NCBI GenBank assembly: GCA_020638875.1
Contig: JACKHS010000010.1
Span: 1-64,000, forward strand
Origin: Planctomycetota bacterium
GTDB taxonomy: Bacteria > Planctomycetota > UBA1135 > GCA-002686595
DNA length: 64,000 nt
Direction: 5' to 3'
Shown: piece by piece, positions 17,872-26,494 of the stretch
How the letters are laid out: every line of letters begins with the position of its first letter
How positions within the stretch are numbered: the first letter of the stretch is position 1
The notes under the pieces: model-generated
The model's database searches: none
Told to the model about the DNA's origin: nothing
The model's input: only the letters and a program-made list of their open reading frames with translations
Made by a program: the position numbers and the translations under genes

Positions 17872-18650
17872 GCGCGCGCCTCCCGATCGGCCTCGCGCAC
17901 GAGCGCCAGGAAGACGCCGTCGAGGTACGCCGCGCCGGTGCGCGCGCGCAGCTCGTCGTGCGTGCCCTCGGCCAGGAGCCGCCCGCGGTACAGCACGCCG
18001 AGCCGGTCGCACAGCCGCTCGGCCTCGCTCATGATGTGCGTGCTGAAGAGCACGCACGCGCCCTGGTCGCGCGCGCCCTCGATGAACGCGATCATCGCCG
18101 AGCTCGCGAGGATGTCGAGGCCGGTGGTCGGCTCGTCGAGGATCAGCACCGGCGGGCGGTGCAGCACGGCGCGCGCGATCGAGATCTTCTGCTTCTGGCC
18201 GGTCGAGAAGCCCTCGGTGCGCCCGTCCACGAACGCGCCCAGGTCGAACGCCGCCACGAGCTCCTCGATGCGCGCCTCGAGCGCGGCGCCCGCCATGCCG
18301 TGCAGCTCGCCGAAGTAGCGCAGCGTCTCGCGGCCGGTGAGGCGCGGGTAGAGGCCCGTGCTCGTCGAGAGGAAGCCCAGCCGCCGCCGCGCCTCGAGCG
18401 GGTCCTCGGTCACGTCCACGCCGTCGAGCCACGCGCGGCCCGAGCTCGGCGCGAGGATCGTCGAGAGCATGCGCAGCGACGTCGTCTTGCCGGCGCCGTT
18501 CGGGCCGAGCAGGCCGTAGACCTCGCCGCGGCGGCACGCGAGGTCGAGGCCGTGCACGGCGACCACCTCGCCGCGCTCGGGGTCGTGGTAGACCTTGCGC
18601 AGGCCGCGGGCGAGGAGCAGGACGTCGGGGTCGTGGGCGGGTTCGTGCAT
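17868..18650 (-). CDS. NatA-like ABC transporter ATPase
   Basis: A protein of 260 residues, one nucleotide-binding domain. Walker A is GPNGAGKTT, the signature region is FSTGQKQKISIARAV, and Walker B is VLILDEPTTGLD, followed by the H loop FSTHIMSEAERLCDR. The FSTGQKQK form of the signature is typical of the NatA subfamily, described in Bacillus as the ATPase of an ATP-driven Na+ exporter. The gene is flanked by two permease genes with 7-nt and overlapping spacing, so one ATPase dimer could serve a heterodimer of both permeases. The ATG at 18650-18648 begins MHEPAHDPD. Substrate assignment as Na+ is inference from the family and the neighbouring antiporter. Confidence 0.9.
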   Translation of the reverse strand: MHEPAHDPDVLLLARGLRKVYHDPERGEVVAVHGLDLACRRGEVYGLLGPNGAGKTTSLRMLSTILAPSSGRAWLDGVDVTEDPLEARRRLGFLSTSTGLYPRLTGRETLRYFGELHGMAGAALEARIEELVAAFDLGAFVDGRTEGFSTGQKQKISIARAVLHRPPVLILDEPTTGLDILASSAMIAFIEGARDQGACVLFSTHIMSEAERLCDRLGVLYRGRLLAEGTHDELRARTGAAYLDGVFLALVREADREARA

Positions 18651-18657
18651 GGTTCGT

Positions 18658-20031
18658 TCAGCGCGCGCCGCGCTCGGAGCGCAGGTAGCGCACGAGGCTG
18701 CGCAGCGGGATGGTCTCCGCGGCGACCGACAGGGACTCGCGCGACAGCACGCGCACGGCGAAGGCGATGGCGAGCAGCGCGTAGCCGCACAGCGACAGCG
18801 CCGTCAGGGTGTACTCGAGCGGCAGCACCTCGCCGCGCAGGATCGAGCGGAACGCGAGCACGACGTTGACCACCGGCACGAAGGCCGTCACGGGCGTGAG
18901 CTCGAGGCCCGGCATCGCGGCGGCCATCGCCGGCACGAGGAACACGAGCTGCACCGGCCCGAGCAGCGCCTGGCCCTCCTTGAAGGTCTTGGCGAGCGCG
19001 GCGATGCCGGTCAGCACGGCGCTGACCGAGAACGCGAACAGCAGCGCGAGCGGCGCGATGGCCGCGAAGGCGAGCAGCGGCAGCTCGATCTCGAGCGCGG
19101 CGCCGGCCGAGATCATCTCGAGCAGGTGGCCGGCCGAGAGGCCCAGCGCCAGCAGGTTGAGCGACGTGGCGACGAGCGCCGAGACGCACACCGCGACGAT
19201 CTTGCCCTGGTGCACCGCGAGGCGCGGCACGGGCAGGATCATCGTCGTCTCGAGCGTGCCGCGCTCGCGCTCGCCGGCGGTCAGGTCGACCGCCGGGAAG
19301 AACGCGCCCATGACCGCCATGACGACGAGCAGCAGCGGCAGCAGCATCGACAGGACGTAGGCGCCCATCTCCTCGTCGGGCGCGAGGTTGCGCTCCTCGA
19401 CGCGCAGCGGCTCGAGGCTGCGCGGGTCGGCGCCGCGCGCGCGCGCGAGCTCGACGCGCAGCGCGTGCGCGAAGGCCTCGACGCGCGGCTGCACGCGGCG
19501 TCGCGCGAGCGAGGAGCGGCCCTGGCTCGAGTCGTAGGCGAGCACGCTCGCGCTCGCGCCCTGCGCGTCCTCGGCGAGGTAGAGCAGCGCGTCGCGGTCC
19601 TCGTCGGCGCGCGCGGTCCACTCGCCCCAGGCGCTCTCGGCGTCGGGGAAGACGCCCAGCAGGGCGACCTCGACGCGCTCCAGCTCGACGGCCTGCGGCT
19701 CCGCGGGCGCGGGCTCCGCGGGAGCGTCCTCGCCGCCGGCCTCGTCCGCCGCGCGCGGCGGCGCGACGAGTGCGTCGACCAGCCCGGCCGGCACCTCGAT
19801 CCCCGGGGCGTGCGCCACGCCGACGCGCACCATGGTGTGCTCGCGCCGGCCCTGCACCAGCATCGCGCCCTGGATCATCAGCCAGAACAGCGCCGGGTAC
19901 AGGCAGATCGGCAGCACCACCGAGTAGATGGCCGTCTGGCGGTCGCGGAAGCTCGAGCGCAGCTCCTTGCGGGCCACCTGCCAGGTGGCGCGCCAGAGTC
20001 CCGGGGCTCGGTGGGGGGGCGAGGGGGGCAT
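18658..20031 (-). CDS. ABC-2 permease (NatB-like)
   Basis: A protein of 457 residues. An N-terminal stretch WQVARKELRSSFRDRQT leads into the first helix (about 33-50). A charged extracytoplasmic domain of about 180 residues follows, then PAVDLTAGERERGTLETTM, the coupling element of NatB-type permeases, and five more helices to the C-terminus. The ATG at 20031-20029 is preferred because a further upstream extension would run through a non-coding Pro/Arg-rich stretch. It is the first gene of the operon 20031-14683, followed after 7 nt by the ATPase. The first codons include two C runs (CCCCCC and CCCCCCC), possible slippage sites. Confidence 0.87.
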   Translation of the reverse strand: MPPSPPHRAPGLWRATWQVARKELRSSFRDRQTAIYSVVLPICLYPALFWLMIQGAMLVQGRREHTMVRVGVAHAPGIEVPAGLVDALVAPPRAADEAGGEDAPAEPAPAEPQAVELERVEVALLGVFPDAESAWGEWTARADEDRDALLYLAEDAQGASASVLAYDSSQGRSSLARRRVQPRVEAFAHALRVELARARGADPRSLEPLRVEERNLAPDEEMGAYVLSMLLPLLLVVMAVMGAFFPAVDLTAGERERGTLETTMILPVPRLAVHQGKIVAVCVSALVATSLNLLALGLSAGHLLEMISAGAALEIELPLLAFAAIAPLALLFAFSVSAVLTGIAALAKTFKEGQALLGPVQLVFLVPAMAAAMPGLELTPVTAFVPVVNVVLAFRSILRGEVLPLEYTLTALSLCGYALLAIAFAVRVLSRESLSVAAETIPLRSLVRYLRSERGAR

Positions 20032-20134
20032 GAGGCCCCCTTTGTTCCGAGTCCGAGCGCAAAAGGCAAGCCGCGGGGTGGCGGGAAGCCGGGCCTTCAA
20101 GTCCCCGGCGGGGCGCGACCGAAGAAGGGAGCCC

Positions 20135-20884
20135 ATGCCTCCCCGGGACCTCGAGGATCGGGAGGGGGTCGTCGTCCCCGAGACGCCCTCCCTGGTCGGA
20201 ACGCAGGACGACGCGCGCGCGCGCATCGCCGCGTCCCGCGCCTCGATGCAGCTCGACGCGAGCGACCTCGAGCTCATCGCGCTGCGGCGCGCCGCGGCCT
20301 TCGAGGCCTTCACGGCGCCGGACGTCGCGCACGAGCCCGCCGCGCCGCGCCCCGCGCTGCTCGCCGAGGCGCTCGAGCAGGTCGCCGACTGGCTCTACGC
20401 GCTGCGCCACCCCGCGCGCGTCCTGTTCGTGGGCCTCGTCGCCTACCTCTTCGCGTTCAACCTCTCGATCGTGCGCGGCAGCTCCATGGCGCCGGGCATC
20501 CACGACGGGGACCGCATCCTGATCGACCAGCTCAGCTACGTCTTCACGGGCATCGAGCGCGGCGACATCGTCGTGCTGCGCTACCCGCTCGATCCGAGCG
20601 TCGACTACATCAAGCGCGTGGTCGCGCTGCCGGGCGACGAGGTCGTCATGGCCGCCGGCACGTTGTGGGTCAACGGCGAGCGCGTCGACGAGGGCTACGT
20701 CGCCGAGCAGGACGTCTTCGCGCACGTCCTCACGCGCGTGAAGCCCGGCCACTACTTCGTGCTGGGCGACAACCGCCCGCACTCCTCCGACAGCCGCGAG
20801 TTCGGGCAGGTGCCCGAGGAGCTGATCCGCGGCAAGGTCGACCTGCGCCTCTGGCCGCCGAGCCGCATCGGGACGCTGGACTGA
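20135..20884 (+). CDS. lepB: signal peptidase I
   Basis: A protein of 249 residues of the S26A family, which cleaves signal peptides on the outer face of the inner membrane. The catalytic Ser117 is in RGSSMAPGIHDGD and the catalytic Lys160 in YIKRVVALPGDEV; the C-terminal box LGDNRPHSSDSREFGQVP is complete. One membrane helix (about 90-108) precedes the active site, giving an unusually long N-terminal segment of about 85 residues without a hydrophobic helix, rather than the short cytoplasmic tail seen in many homologues. The ATG at 20135 has AAGGGAG just upstream. The gene is divergent from the NatB operon and 40 bp before the SDR gene. The large set of secreted proteins in this window are its expected clients. 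Confidence 0.9.
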   Translation: MPPRDLEDREGVVVPETPSLVGTQDDARARIAASRASMQLDASDLELIALRRAAAFEAFTAPDVAHEPAAPRPALLAEALEQVADWLYALRHPARVLFVGLVAYLFAFNLSIVRGSSMAPGIHDGDRILIDQLSYVFTGIERGDIVVLRYPLDPSVDYIKRVVALPGDEVVMAAGTLWVNGERVDEGYVAEQDVFAHVLTRVKPGHYFVLGDNRPHSSDSREFGQVPEELIRGKVDLRLWPPSRIGTLD

Positions 20885-20924
20885 GCCGCGCCGCCCCGCG
20901 CACGCCATCGCGTACGATGGCGGC

Positions 20925-21665
20925 ATGAGCGACGCCGACTCCGCGGCCCGGCCGCCCGTCTCCCTGGTCACCGGCAGCGTGCGCGGCCTGGGCCTCGCCG
21001 TCGCGCGCGCCTTCGCCGCGCGCGGGGACCACACGCACGTCGTGTGGCGCGGCTCGAAGCTGCTCGCGGCCGAGCGCGAGCTCGAGTTCCCCGGGCGCAC
21101 GCACCGCGCCGACCTCGCCCGCGCCGCCGACGCGACGCGGCTCGTGGACGAGGTGCTCGCGCGCGACGCGCGGCTCGACCACGTCGTGCACGCGGTGGGG
21201 GCCTACGCCTCCGGCCCGCTGGAGAGCACCGGCTTCGCGGTCTGGCGCGAGATGCTCGAGAGCAACCTCGAGACGGCCTTGCACCTCGTCGACGCCGTGC
21301 GCGCCCCGCTGCGCGCCGCGCGCGGGACGCTGGTGCTGTTCGGCTGCGCCGGGCTCGAGGGCCTGGGGGCGCGCCGCGAGGCCGCGGCCTACGCGGGGGC
21401 GAAGAGCGCGCTGCTCGTCTTCGCGCGCTCGCTGGCGCTGGAGGAGGCGCCGCACGGCGTGCGCGTGAACGTGCTGTCGCCGGGCCTCGTGCCGCACGCG
21501 CACGCGCACCCCGAGACCAGCGCCCCCGCGCGCGTCGCCAACGTGCCGCTCGGCCGCGCCGGCACGGCCGAGGAGGTGGCCGAGGCCGCGCTCTGGCTCT
21601 CGTCGCCGCGCTCGTCCTACACGCTCGGCGCCGACCTGCCCGTGTCGGGCGGTTGGCTCCTGTAG
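20925..21665 (+). CDS. SDR-family oxidoreductase (FabG-like)
   Basis: A protein of 246 residues, the standard length for short-chain dehydrogenases. The nucleotide-binding glycine motif is TGSVRGLGLAVA, the NNAG-equivalent is HAVGAYASG (degenerate), and the catalytic YAGAK is present with a candidate Ser position occupied by Cys (LVLFGCAG), which is unusual. The end, LGADLPVSGGWLL, matches the family terminus. FabG-type 3-oxoacyl-ACP reductase or another NAD(P)H-dependent reductase is possible; substrate unknown. The ATG lies 6 nt after TACGAT, suggesting a leaderless transcript. If the serine is truly replaced the activity may differ from classical members. Confidence 0.85.
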   Translation: MSDADSAARPPVSLVTGSVRGLGLAVARAFAARGDHTHVVWRGSKLLAAERELEFPGRTHRADLARAADATRLVDEVLARDARLDHVVHAVGAYASGPLESTGFAVWREMLESNLETALHLVDAVRAPLRAARGTLVLFGCAGLEGLGARREAAAYAGAKSALLVFARSLALEEAPHGVRVNVLSPGLVPHAHAHPETSAPARVANVPLGRAGTAEEVAEAALWLSSPRSSYTLGADLPVSGGWLL

Positions 21666-21706
21666 CGCGTCGGCGCGCGGGCCGCCGAAGGTAGACTGGG
21701 CGGCCC

Positions 21707-22447
21707 ATGAAGTACCTCTTGATCGCGGTCGCCGTCCTGCTCGTGGGCTGGCTGGCGTGGACGCGCCTGCCGGGCCTGCGCACGCAGGTGAGCACGAAGC
21801 TCGACGAAGTCGGCGGGTGGACCGAGGAGGCGCGCCGCGCCGACCCGGTGGGCTTCCTCACGTTCGCGGAGGAGAAGCTGCAACGCGACCTCGAGACGTT
21901 CCGCACGAGCCGCGAGGCGCTCGCCGAGACGAAGACCTCCGCCGAGGCCGAGGGCCAGCGCAACGCCGGGCTGCTGCGCGTCGCCGACGAGCTGGCCGCC
22001 GAGTTCCGCGCGGCGTTCCAGGCCGCCGAGGCGAGCGGCGCGTGGCCGACCAGCCTGCGCGGCGCGAGCTACACGCGCGAGCAGCTCGTCGAGCAGGTCG
22101 ACAGCGTGCTGCGCGAGCGCGTGACCTACGCGCGCGTGACGGACATCTACGCCGAGGTGGTCGCCTCGGCCGACGAGCAGCGCAAGAAGCTGCGCGACCG
22201 CATCCAGTCCACCGAGGCCGCGCTCGTCGAGCTGAAGGCCAAGAAGGAGCTCGTGCGCGTGGACGCGCTGACGGCCGAGACGGACGCGCTGCTCGGCCAG
22301 GTCGAGGCGCTGCTCACCGGCAACCAGAGCGCGCTCGGCGCGCTCGACGAGCCGCGCAGCGTCGAGGAGCTGTTGAAGGCCTCCTCCGGCGCGCCCGCGC
22401 CCGACGAACGCCAGCAGGCCCTCGACTTCCTGACGCAGGAGCGCTGA
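21707..22447 (+). CDS. membrane-anchored coiled-coil protein
   Basis: The family is not recognised. The 246 residues start with a signal-anchor helix (KYLLIAVAVLLVGWLAW) followed by a charged, helical, Ala/Glu/Lys-rich sequence with heptad-like spacing from about 65 to 235 (for instance DEQRKKLRDRIQSTEAALVEL), so a periplasmic coiled coil is expected. It is followed after 3 nt by a second membrane/coiled-coil gene, and the two are probably cotranscribed and may interact. TAGACT ends 9 nt before the ATG. The role may be structural or envelope-spanning, which is inference only. Confidence 0.75.
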   Translation: MKYLLIAVAVLLVGWLAWTRLPGLRTQVSTKLDEVGGWTEEARRADPVGFLTFAEEKLQRDLETFRTSREALAETKTSAEAEGQRNAGLLRVADELAAEFRAAFQAAEASGAWPTSLRGASYTREQLVEQVDSVLRERVTYARVTDIYAEVVASADEQRKKLRDRIQSTEAALVELKAKKELVRVDALTAETDALLGQVEALLTGNQSALGALDEPRSVEELLKASSGAPAPDERQQALDFLTQER

Positions 22448-22450
22448 CCG

Positions 22451-23221
22451 ATGCTCGACTGGGGACTCACCGCCGCCGCGCTGCTGCTCTTCCTCTACGC
22501 CGTGCGCGCGTCGTGGGTGGCGCAGCGCGAGGGCAAGGAGTCCGGCCTCGGCTGCGGCTTCGGCGTCGTCGCGTGCGCGCTGTGGGCGTGGGTGCTGCGG
22601 CGTCACCTCGACGATCCCTGGCCCGCCGTGCGCATCGCGCTCGGCGTGCTGCTCGTGCTGCCCGCGGTCGGCGCGCTCGCGCGGCCGAAGGGCGCCAAGA
22701 TCCTGCAGGCCGCGCTCGCGCTGGTGCTCGCCGTGGTGCTCGCCGGTCCGCCGCTCGTCGAGGTGTGGCACCGCTACGGGCCCGATCCGCGCAGCGCGCG
22801 CGAGCGCGAACTCGACGACGCGGTGGCCGAGTTCGAGACGCTGCGGGGCGACCTCGAGCTGCGCCACGACGCGCTCGAGACCTTGCGCGGCGAGGAGCGC
22901 GCCGCGCTGCAGGCGGCGGGCAAGAGCTGGGACGAGGTGCGCGCCGATCCCGACGCGCTGCAACACCTCGCGCTGCTCCAGCGCATCGACGCCGAGCTCG
23001 CCGCGGTGCGCGACGACCTCGCGCAGGTCGAGGCGCACCTGGTCGACCTGCGCGCGGCGCGCGAGCGCGGCGAGCCCGAGGCGGCGATCTCCAAGGAGGA
23101 GGCGCAGCTCCAGGCGTTGCGCGCCTCCCTGCGCGACGCGACGCCGCTGGACGAGCTGGGCGTCGTCGAGAAGCACGCCCTCGAAGCCGAGCTGCACGAC
23201 CTGTACGACTCCGAGTTCTGA
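22451..23221 (+). CDS. multi-helix membrane protein with C-terminal coiled coil
   Basis: The family is not recognised. Of 256 residues, the first about 105 contain three or four hydrophobic helices (near 4-20, 34-50, 60-77 and 86-104). The rest is a charged helical region with coiled-coil character (ELDDAVAEFETLRGDLELRH, a lysine- and glutamate-bearing KEEAQLQALRASLRD). It begins 3 nt after the stop of the preceding coiled-coil protein and ends 10 nt before the aldehyde dehydrogenase gene, so all three look like one unit. No enzymatic motif is visible. Confidence 0.75.
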   Translation: MLDWGLTAAALLLFLYAVRASWVAQREGKESGLGCGFGVVACALWAWVLRRHLDDPWPAVRIALGVLLVLPAVGALARPKGAKILQAALALVLAVVLAGPPLVEVWHRYGPDPRSARERELDDAVAEFETLRGDLELRHDALETLRGEERAALQAAGKSWDEVRADPDALQHLALLQRIDAELAAVRDDLAQVEAHLVDLRAARERGEPEAAISKEEAQLQALRASLRDATPLDELGVVEKHALEAELHDLYDSEF

Positions 23222-23231
23222 GCCGAGATCC

Positions 23232-24605
23232 ATGAGCACCCTGCGCGACCTGAACCCCGCCACCGGCGAGTGCCTCGCCGAGATCCCCGTCACGAGCTCG
23301 GCCGAGCTGCACGCCGCCGTGGCGCGCGCGCGCGCCGCGCAACCCGCCTGGGGCGCGCTGACGGTCGAGGAGCGCGCCGCGCGCCTCGAACCGCTGGGTG
23401 CCGCGCTCGCGGCCGCGGCCGACGAGCTGGCCGACCTCGCCACGCGCGAGATGGGCAAGCCGCGCGCGCAGGCCCTGGGCGAGGCGCAGGGCTGGGCGAA
23501 GCACGCGCTCGTCGAGCTCGCCGAGGTCGTCGAGGCGCTGCAGCCCGAGCGCCACGAGACGGCGCGCAGCGTGACGACGCTCGTGCGCGCGCCGCTCGGC
23601 GTGGTGGCCGCGATCACGCCCTGGAACTTCCCGGTGGGCATGCCGCTGCAGATCCTCGTGCCGGCGCTCGCCGCGGGCAACGCGGTAGTGTTCAAGCCCA
23701 GCGAGCACGTGCCGCTCGTCGGCGCGAAGCTGGCCGCGCTGCTGCAGCCGCTCGTCCCGGCGGGCGTGTTCGAGCTCGTGCAAGGGGACGGCCGCGTCGG
23801 CGCGGAGCTCGTCGCGGCCGACGTCGACATGGTCGGCTTCGTCGGCAGCCGCGCGACCGGCAAGCGCATCATGGAGAGCGCCAGCAAGGAGCTGAAGCGG
23901 CTCGTGCTCGAGCTCGGCGGCAAGGACCCGCTGGTCGTGATGGCCGACGCCGACGTCGCGGCCGCCGCCGAGTGCGCCGTGCGTCACAGCCTGCGCAACA
24001 GCGGCCAGGTGTGCTGCTCGGTCGAGCGCGTCTACGTCGCCGCGCCGATCGCCGCGGAGTTCGAGCGCCAGGTCGTCGAGAAGGCGCGCGCCTGGCGCTG
24101 CGGCGACGGCTTCGACGCCGAGGTCGACATGGGGCCGATGGTCAGCGTCGAGCAGCGCGCGAAGGTCGCCGAGCAGGTCGACGCCGCGCTCGCCGGCGGC
24201 GCGCGCCTGGCCTTCCGCGGCGAGGTGCCGAGCGGCCCGGGCGCGTGGTACCCCGCGACCGTGCTCGCGGACGTGGGCGAGGAGCTCGCCATCTCGCGCG
24301 AGGAGACCTTCGGTCCGGTCGTCAGCCTGTCGGTGTTCTCCGGCGACGAGGACGAGGGCGTGCGCCTCGCCAACGCGACGCCGTACGGGCTGGGCGCGAA
24401 CGTCTACACCGGCGACGCCGCGCGCGGCGTGCGCATGGCGGCGCGCATCCACGCCGGCCAGGTCGGCGTGAACCAGTACCTCGGCTCGGCGCCCGGTCTG
24501 CCGTGGGTGGGCGCGCGCCAGTCGGGCTTCGGCTTCCTGGGCGGCAAGGAGGGCCACCGCCAGTTCACGGTGCCCAAGTCGATCTCGGCCCCGCGCGAGG
24601 CGTGA
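23232..24605 (+). CDS. NAD(P)-dependent aldehyde dehydrogenase (succinate-semialdehyde type)
   Basis: A protein of 457 residues. The oxyanion Asn is in ITPWNFPVGMPLQ, the cofactor-binding region in VFKPSEHVPL and GFVGSRATGKR, the general-base Glu in LELGGKDPLVV, the catalytic Cys in NSGQVCCSVERV, and the E(T)FGPV motif in REETFGPVVSL. The length and KPSEHVP pattern are like the bacterial succinate-semialdehyde dehydrogenase branch (GabD/Sad), though the true substrate is unproven. The ATG at 23232 follows the coiled-coil gene by 10 nt; the stop TGA overlaps the next gene's start as GTGA, so the secreted protein downstream is coupled to this enzyme, an odd pairing. Confidence 0.9.
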   Translation: MSTLRDLNPATGECLAEIPVTSSAELHAAVARARAAQPAWGALTVEERAARLEPLGAALAAAADELADLATREMGKPRAQALGEAQGWAKHALVELAEVVEALQPERHETARSVTTLVRAPLGVVAAITPWNFPVGMPLQILVPALAAGNAVVFKPSEHVPLVGAKLAALLQPLVPAGVFELVQGDGRVGAELVAADVDMVGFVGSRATGKRIMESASKELKRLVLELGGKDPLVVMADADVAAAAECAVRHSLRNSGQVCCSVERVYVAAPIAAEFERQVVEKARAWRCGDGFDAEVDMGPMVSVEQRAKVAEQVDAALAGGARLAFRGEVPSGPGAWYPATVLADVGEELAISREETFGPVVSLSVFSGDEDEGVRLANATPYGLGANVYTGDAARGVRMAARIHAGQVGVNQYLGSAPGLPWVGARQSGFGFLGGKEGHRQFTVPKSISAPREA

Positions 24606-26417
24606 CGCGGCTCGCGCTGCTGCTGGTCGCCGCGCTGGGCCTGCTCGCGGGCGCGCGCGCGCAGGCCGTGACGCTCGCGCCGCCGCAGGCCGAGCTGCGC
24701 GGCCGCGTGGTCGACCGCCGCACCGCGCAGGCCGTGCCCGAGCTGTGGGTCTCGCTCGAGCGCGACGGCGCGCAGCACGTGCTGCGCACCGACGCGCGCG
24801 GCGAGTTCACGGCGCCCGCCGCGCTCGCGGCCGGCCGTTGGCGCGTGTGCGCGCGCTCGTCGCGCCGCACGGCGACGCGCTCGCCACGCACCCCGCCCGC
24901 CTCGTGCACGACCCGCGGCCGACCCCGCGCGCGTGCACGTGCTCGAGGTCGACGTCGGGCCGGCCGTCGCGCTGCGCCTGGGGCGCGCGGGCAGCTCGCC
25001 CGAGCGCTGGGAGGCGCGACTCGTCGAGCGCGACGCCGCCGGCCGCGACCGCGCGTGGAGCTGGCGTCGCCTGGTGCCCGGTGAGCTGCCGCTCCTGCGC
25101 TACCCGACGCGCGAGTTCGCGCCCGACCCGGCCTGGCACGCGCGCGTCGAGGTGCGGCTCGTCGAGGGCGACTGGTTCGGCCGCGCGCCCGTGCGCTCGA
25201 CCGCCGGCGTCGCGCCGCTCGAGGTGCCCGTGCGCCTCGTGCAGTACGCGGCCTTCGGCGGCCTGGTGCAGGACGCCGCCGGCCGCGCGGTCGTCGGCGC
25301 GCGCGTGCGCGTGCGCCAGGAGTCCGGCGACGCGCTGCCGCTCTACGCCGCGCCGTGGCGCGAACAGGTCACCGACGCCGACGGCAGCTTCGCCTTCGAC
25401 CAGCAGCTCGAGCCCGGCCAGTACCACCTGCGCCTGCTGAGCGAGGGGCGCGCGCCCGTCGACCTCGACGTCGCGCTCGAGGAGGGCGGCCTCGAGGGCT
25501 ACGTGCTCGAGGTGCGCGAGGTCGACGCGACGCACGCGCTCGTCGGCGAGGTGCGCCCGCACGGCGCCGCCGCGCCCGCGCTGATCCTCGGCCTGCGCAG
25601 CGCCGACGGCAGCGTCGAGCGCGTGCTGCACCCCCTGCAGGACCCCGCGCGCGCGCGCGCCAGCGGCGCGGTCGTCACCAGCGACGGCGCGCTGCGCTTC
25701 CGCTTCGAGGCGCTCCCCGCCGGCCGCTACGAGCTGGTGCTCTTCGCGCTCGACGGCCTGCCCTACGCGCCGAGCGCGCAGACGGTGGAGGTGCCCGGCG
25801 ACCCGCTCGTGATCGCGGCCGTCGCGGCCGGGACGCCCGAGGTCTTCGCGTTCGACGTGCGCGGCGCGGAGGGCGGGCCGCCGATCGAGCATTACCACGC
25901 GCTGTTCCGCGCGCCCGGCTGGTGGACGCCCGGCGCGCACGGCCTCGCGCCCGGTCAGCCCGTCGCGGCGCTCGCGCCCGACGCGCCGGTGACGTGGATG
26001 GCGTGGGCGCACGGCTACCGCCCGGCCTACGGCGACGCGGGCGCCTTCGCGCCGGACGAGGCGGGCGGCCCGCGCCGCGCCGCGCTCGTGCTCGAGCCCG
26101 GCTGGGGCGCGGAGCTGTACCTGCGCGAGGCCGGCCCGGCCGGCGCGCCCGACGACGCCGACGCCTACGAGCAGATCGCGCTCGCGCGCCTGCGCCCGCC
26201 GGTGCCCGGCGTCGAGGTCTGGGCCGACGGCGCGCTCGCCGGCACCAGCGACGCCGCCGGCCTCGTGCGCCTGTCGCTCGCCGCGAAGCCCGCGCGCCTC
26301 GAGCTGCGCAAGCCCGGCTGGCGCGCGCTCGACACCGCGACCTTCGCCGACGGCGTCCTCGTCGAGACCCCGCCCGAGGAGCAGCGCTGCGCGGTGCTCT
26401 GGATGGAGGGGCGCTAG
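24602..26417 (+). CDS. secreted protein with carboxypeptidase-regulatory-like domains (two frameshifts)
   Basis: The gene begins GTG at 24602, overlapping the aldehyde dehydrogenase stop, with a signal peptide (ALLLVAALGLLAGARAQA). A CarboxypepD_reg-like beta-sandwich follows at once (ELRGRVVDRRTAQAVPELWVSL). The frame shifts near 24840 and again near 24925, after which it is open from 24933 to the TAG at 26415-26417. The downstream part holds at least one more such domain (VQDAAGRAVVGARVRV, TDADGSFAFDQQLEPGQY) and a third fragment near the end (GVEVWADGALAGTSDAAG). About 605 residues if repaired. The protein is probably periplasmic or surface located and has no catalytic motif. It belongs with the larger beta-sandwich proteins at 47428 and 50556. 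The shifts lie in GCG-rich tracts and may be sequencing errors. Confidence 0.7.
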
Positions 26418-26494
26418 GCGACCGTCCGAGAAGTGCTTCGGATGCCGGAGTGGTAGACGCCGCGACGGCGCCGGACGTCTCCTCGGTCGGGCTC

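Noticed and set aside
19999..20062. TTGCCT on the minus strand before the NatB operon as a promoter
   Set aside because: At 17-bp spacing the -10 would be AACAAA, which lacks the TANNNT pattern of the other sites.
26418..26494. Terminator between the convergent genes at 26417 and 26495
   Set aside because: Only 5-bp stems could be formed, too short to call.
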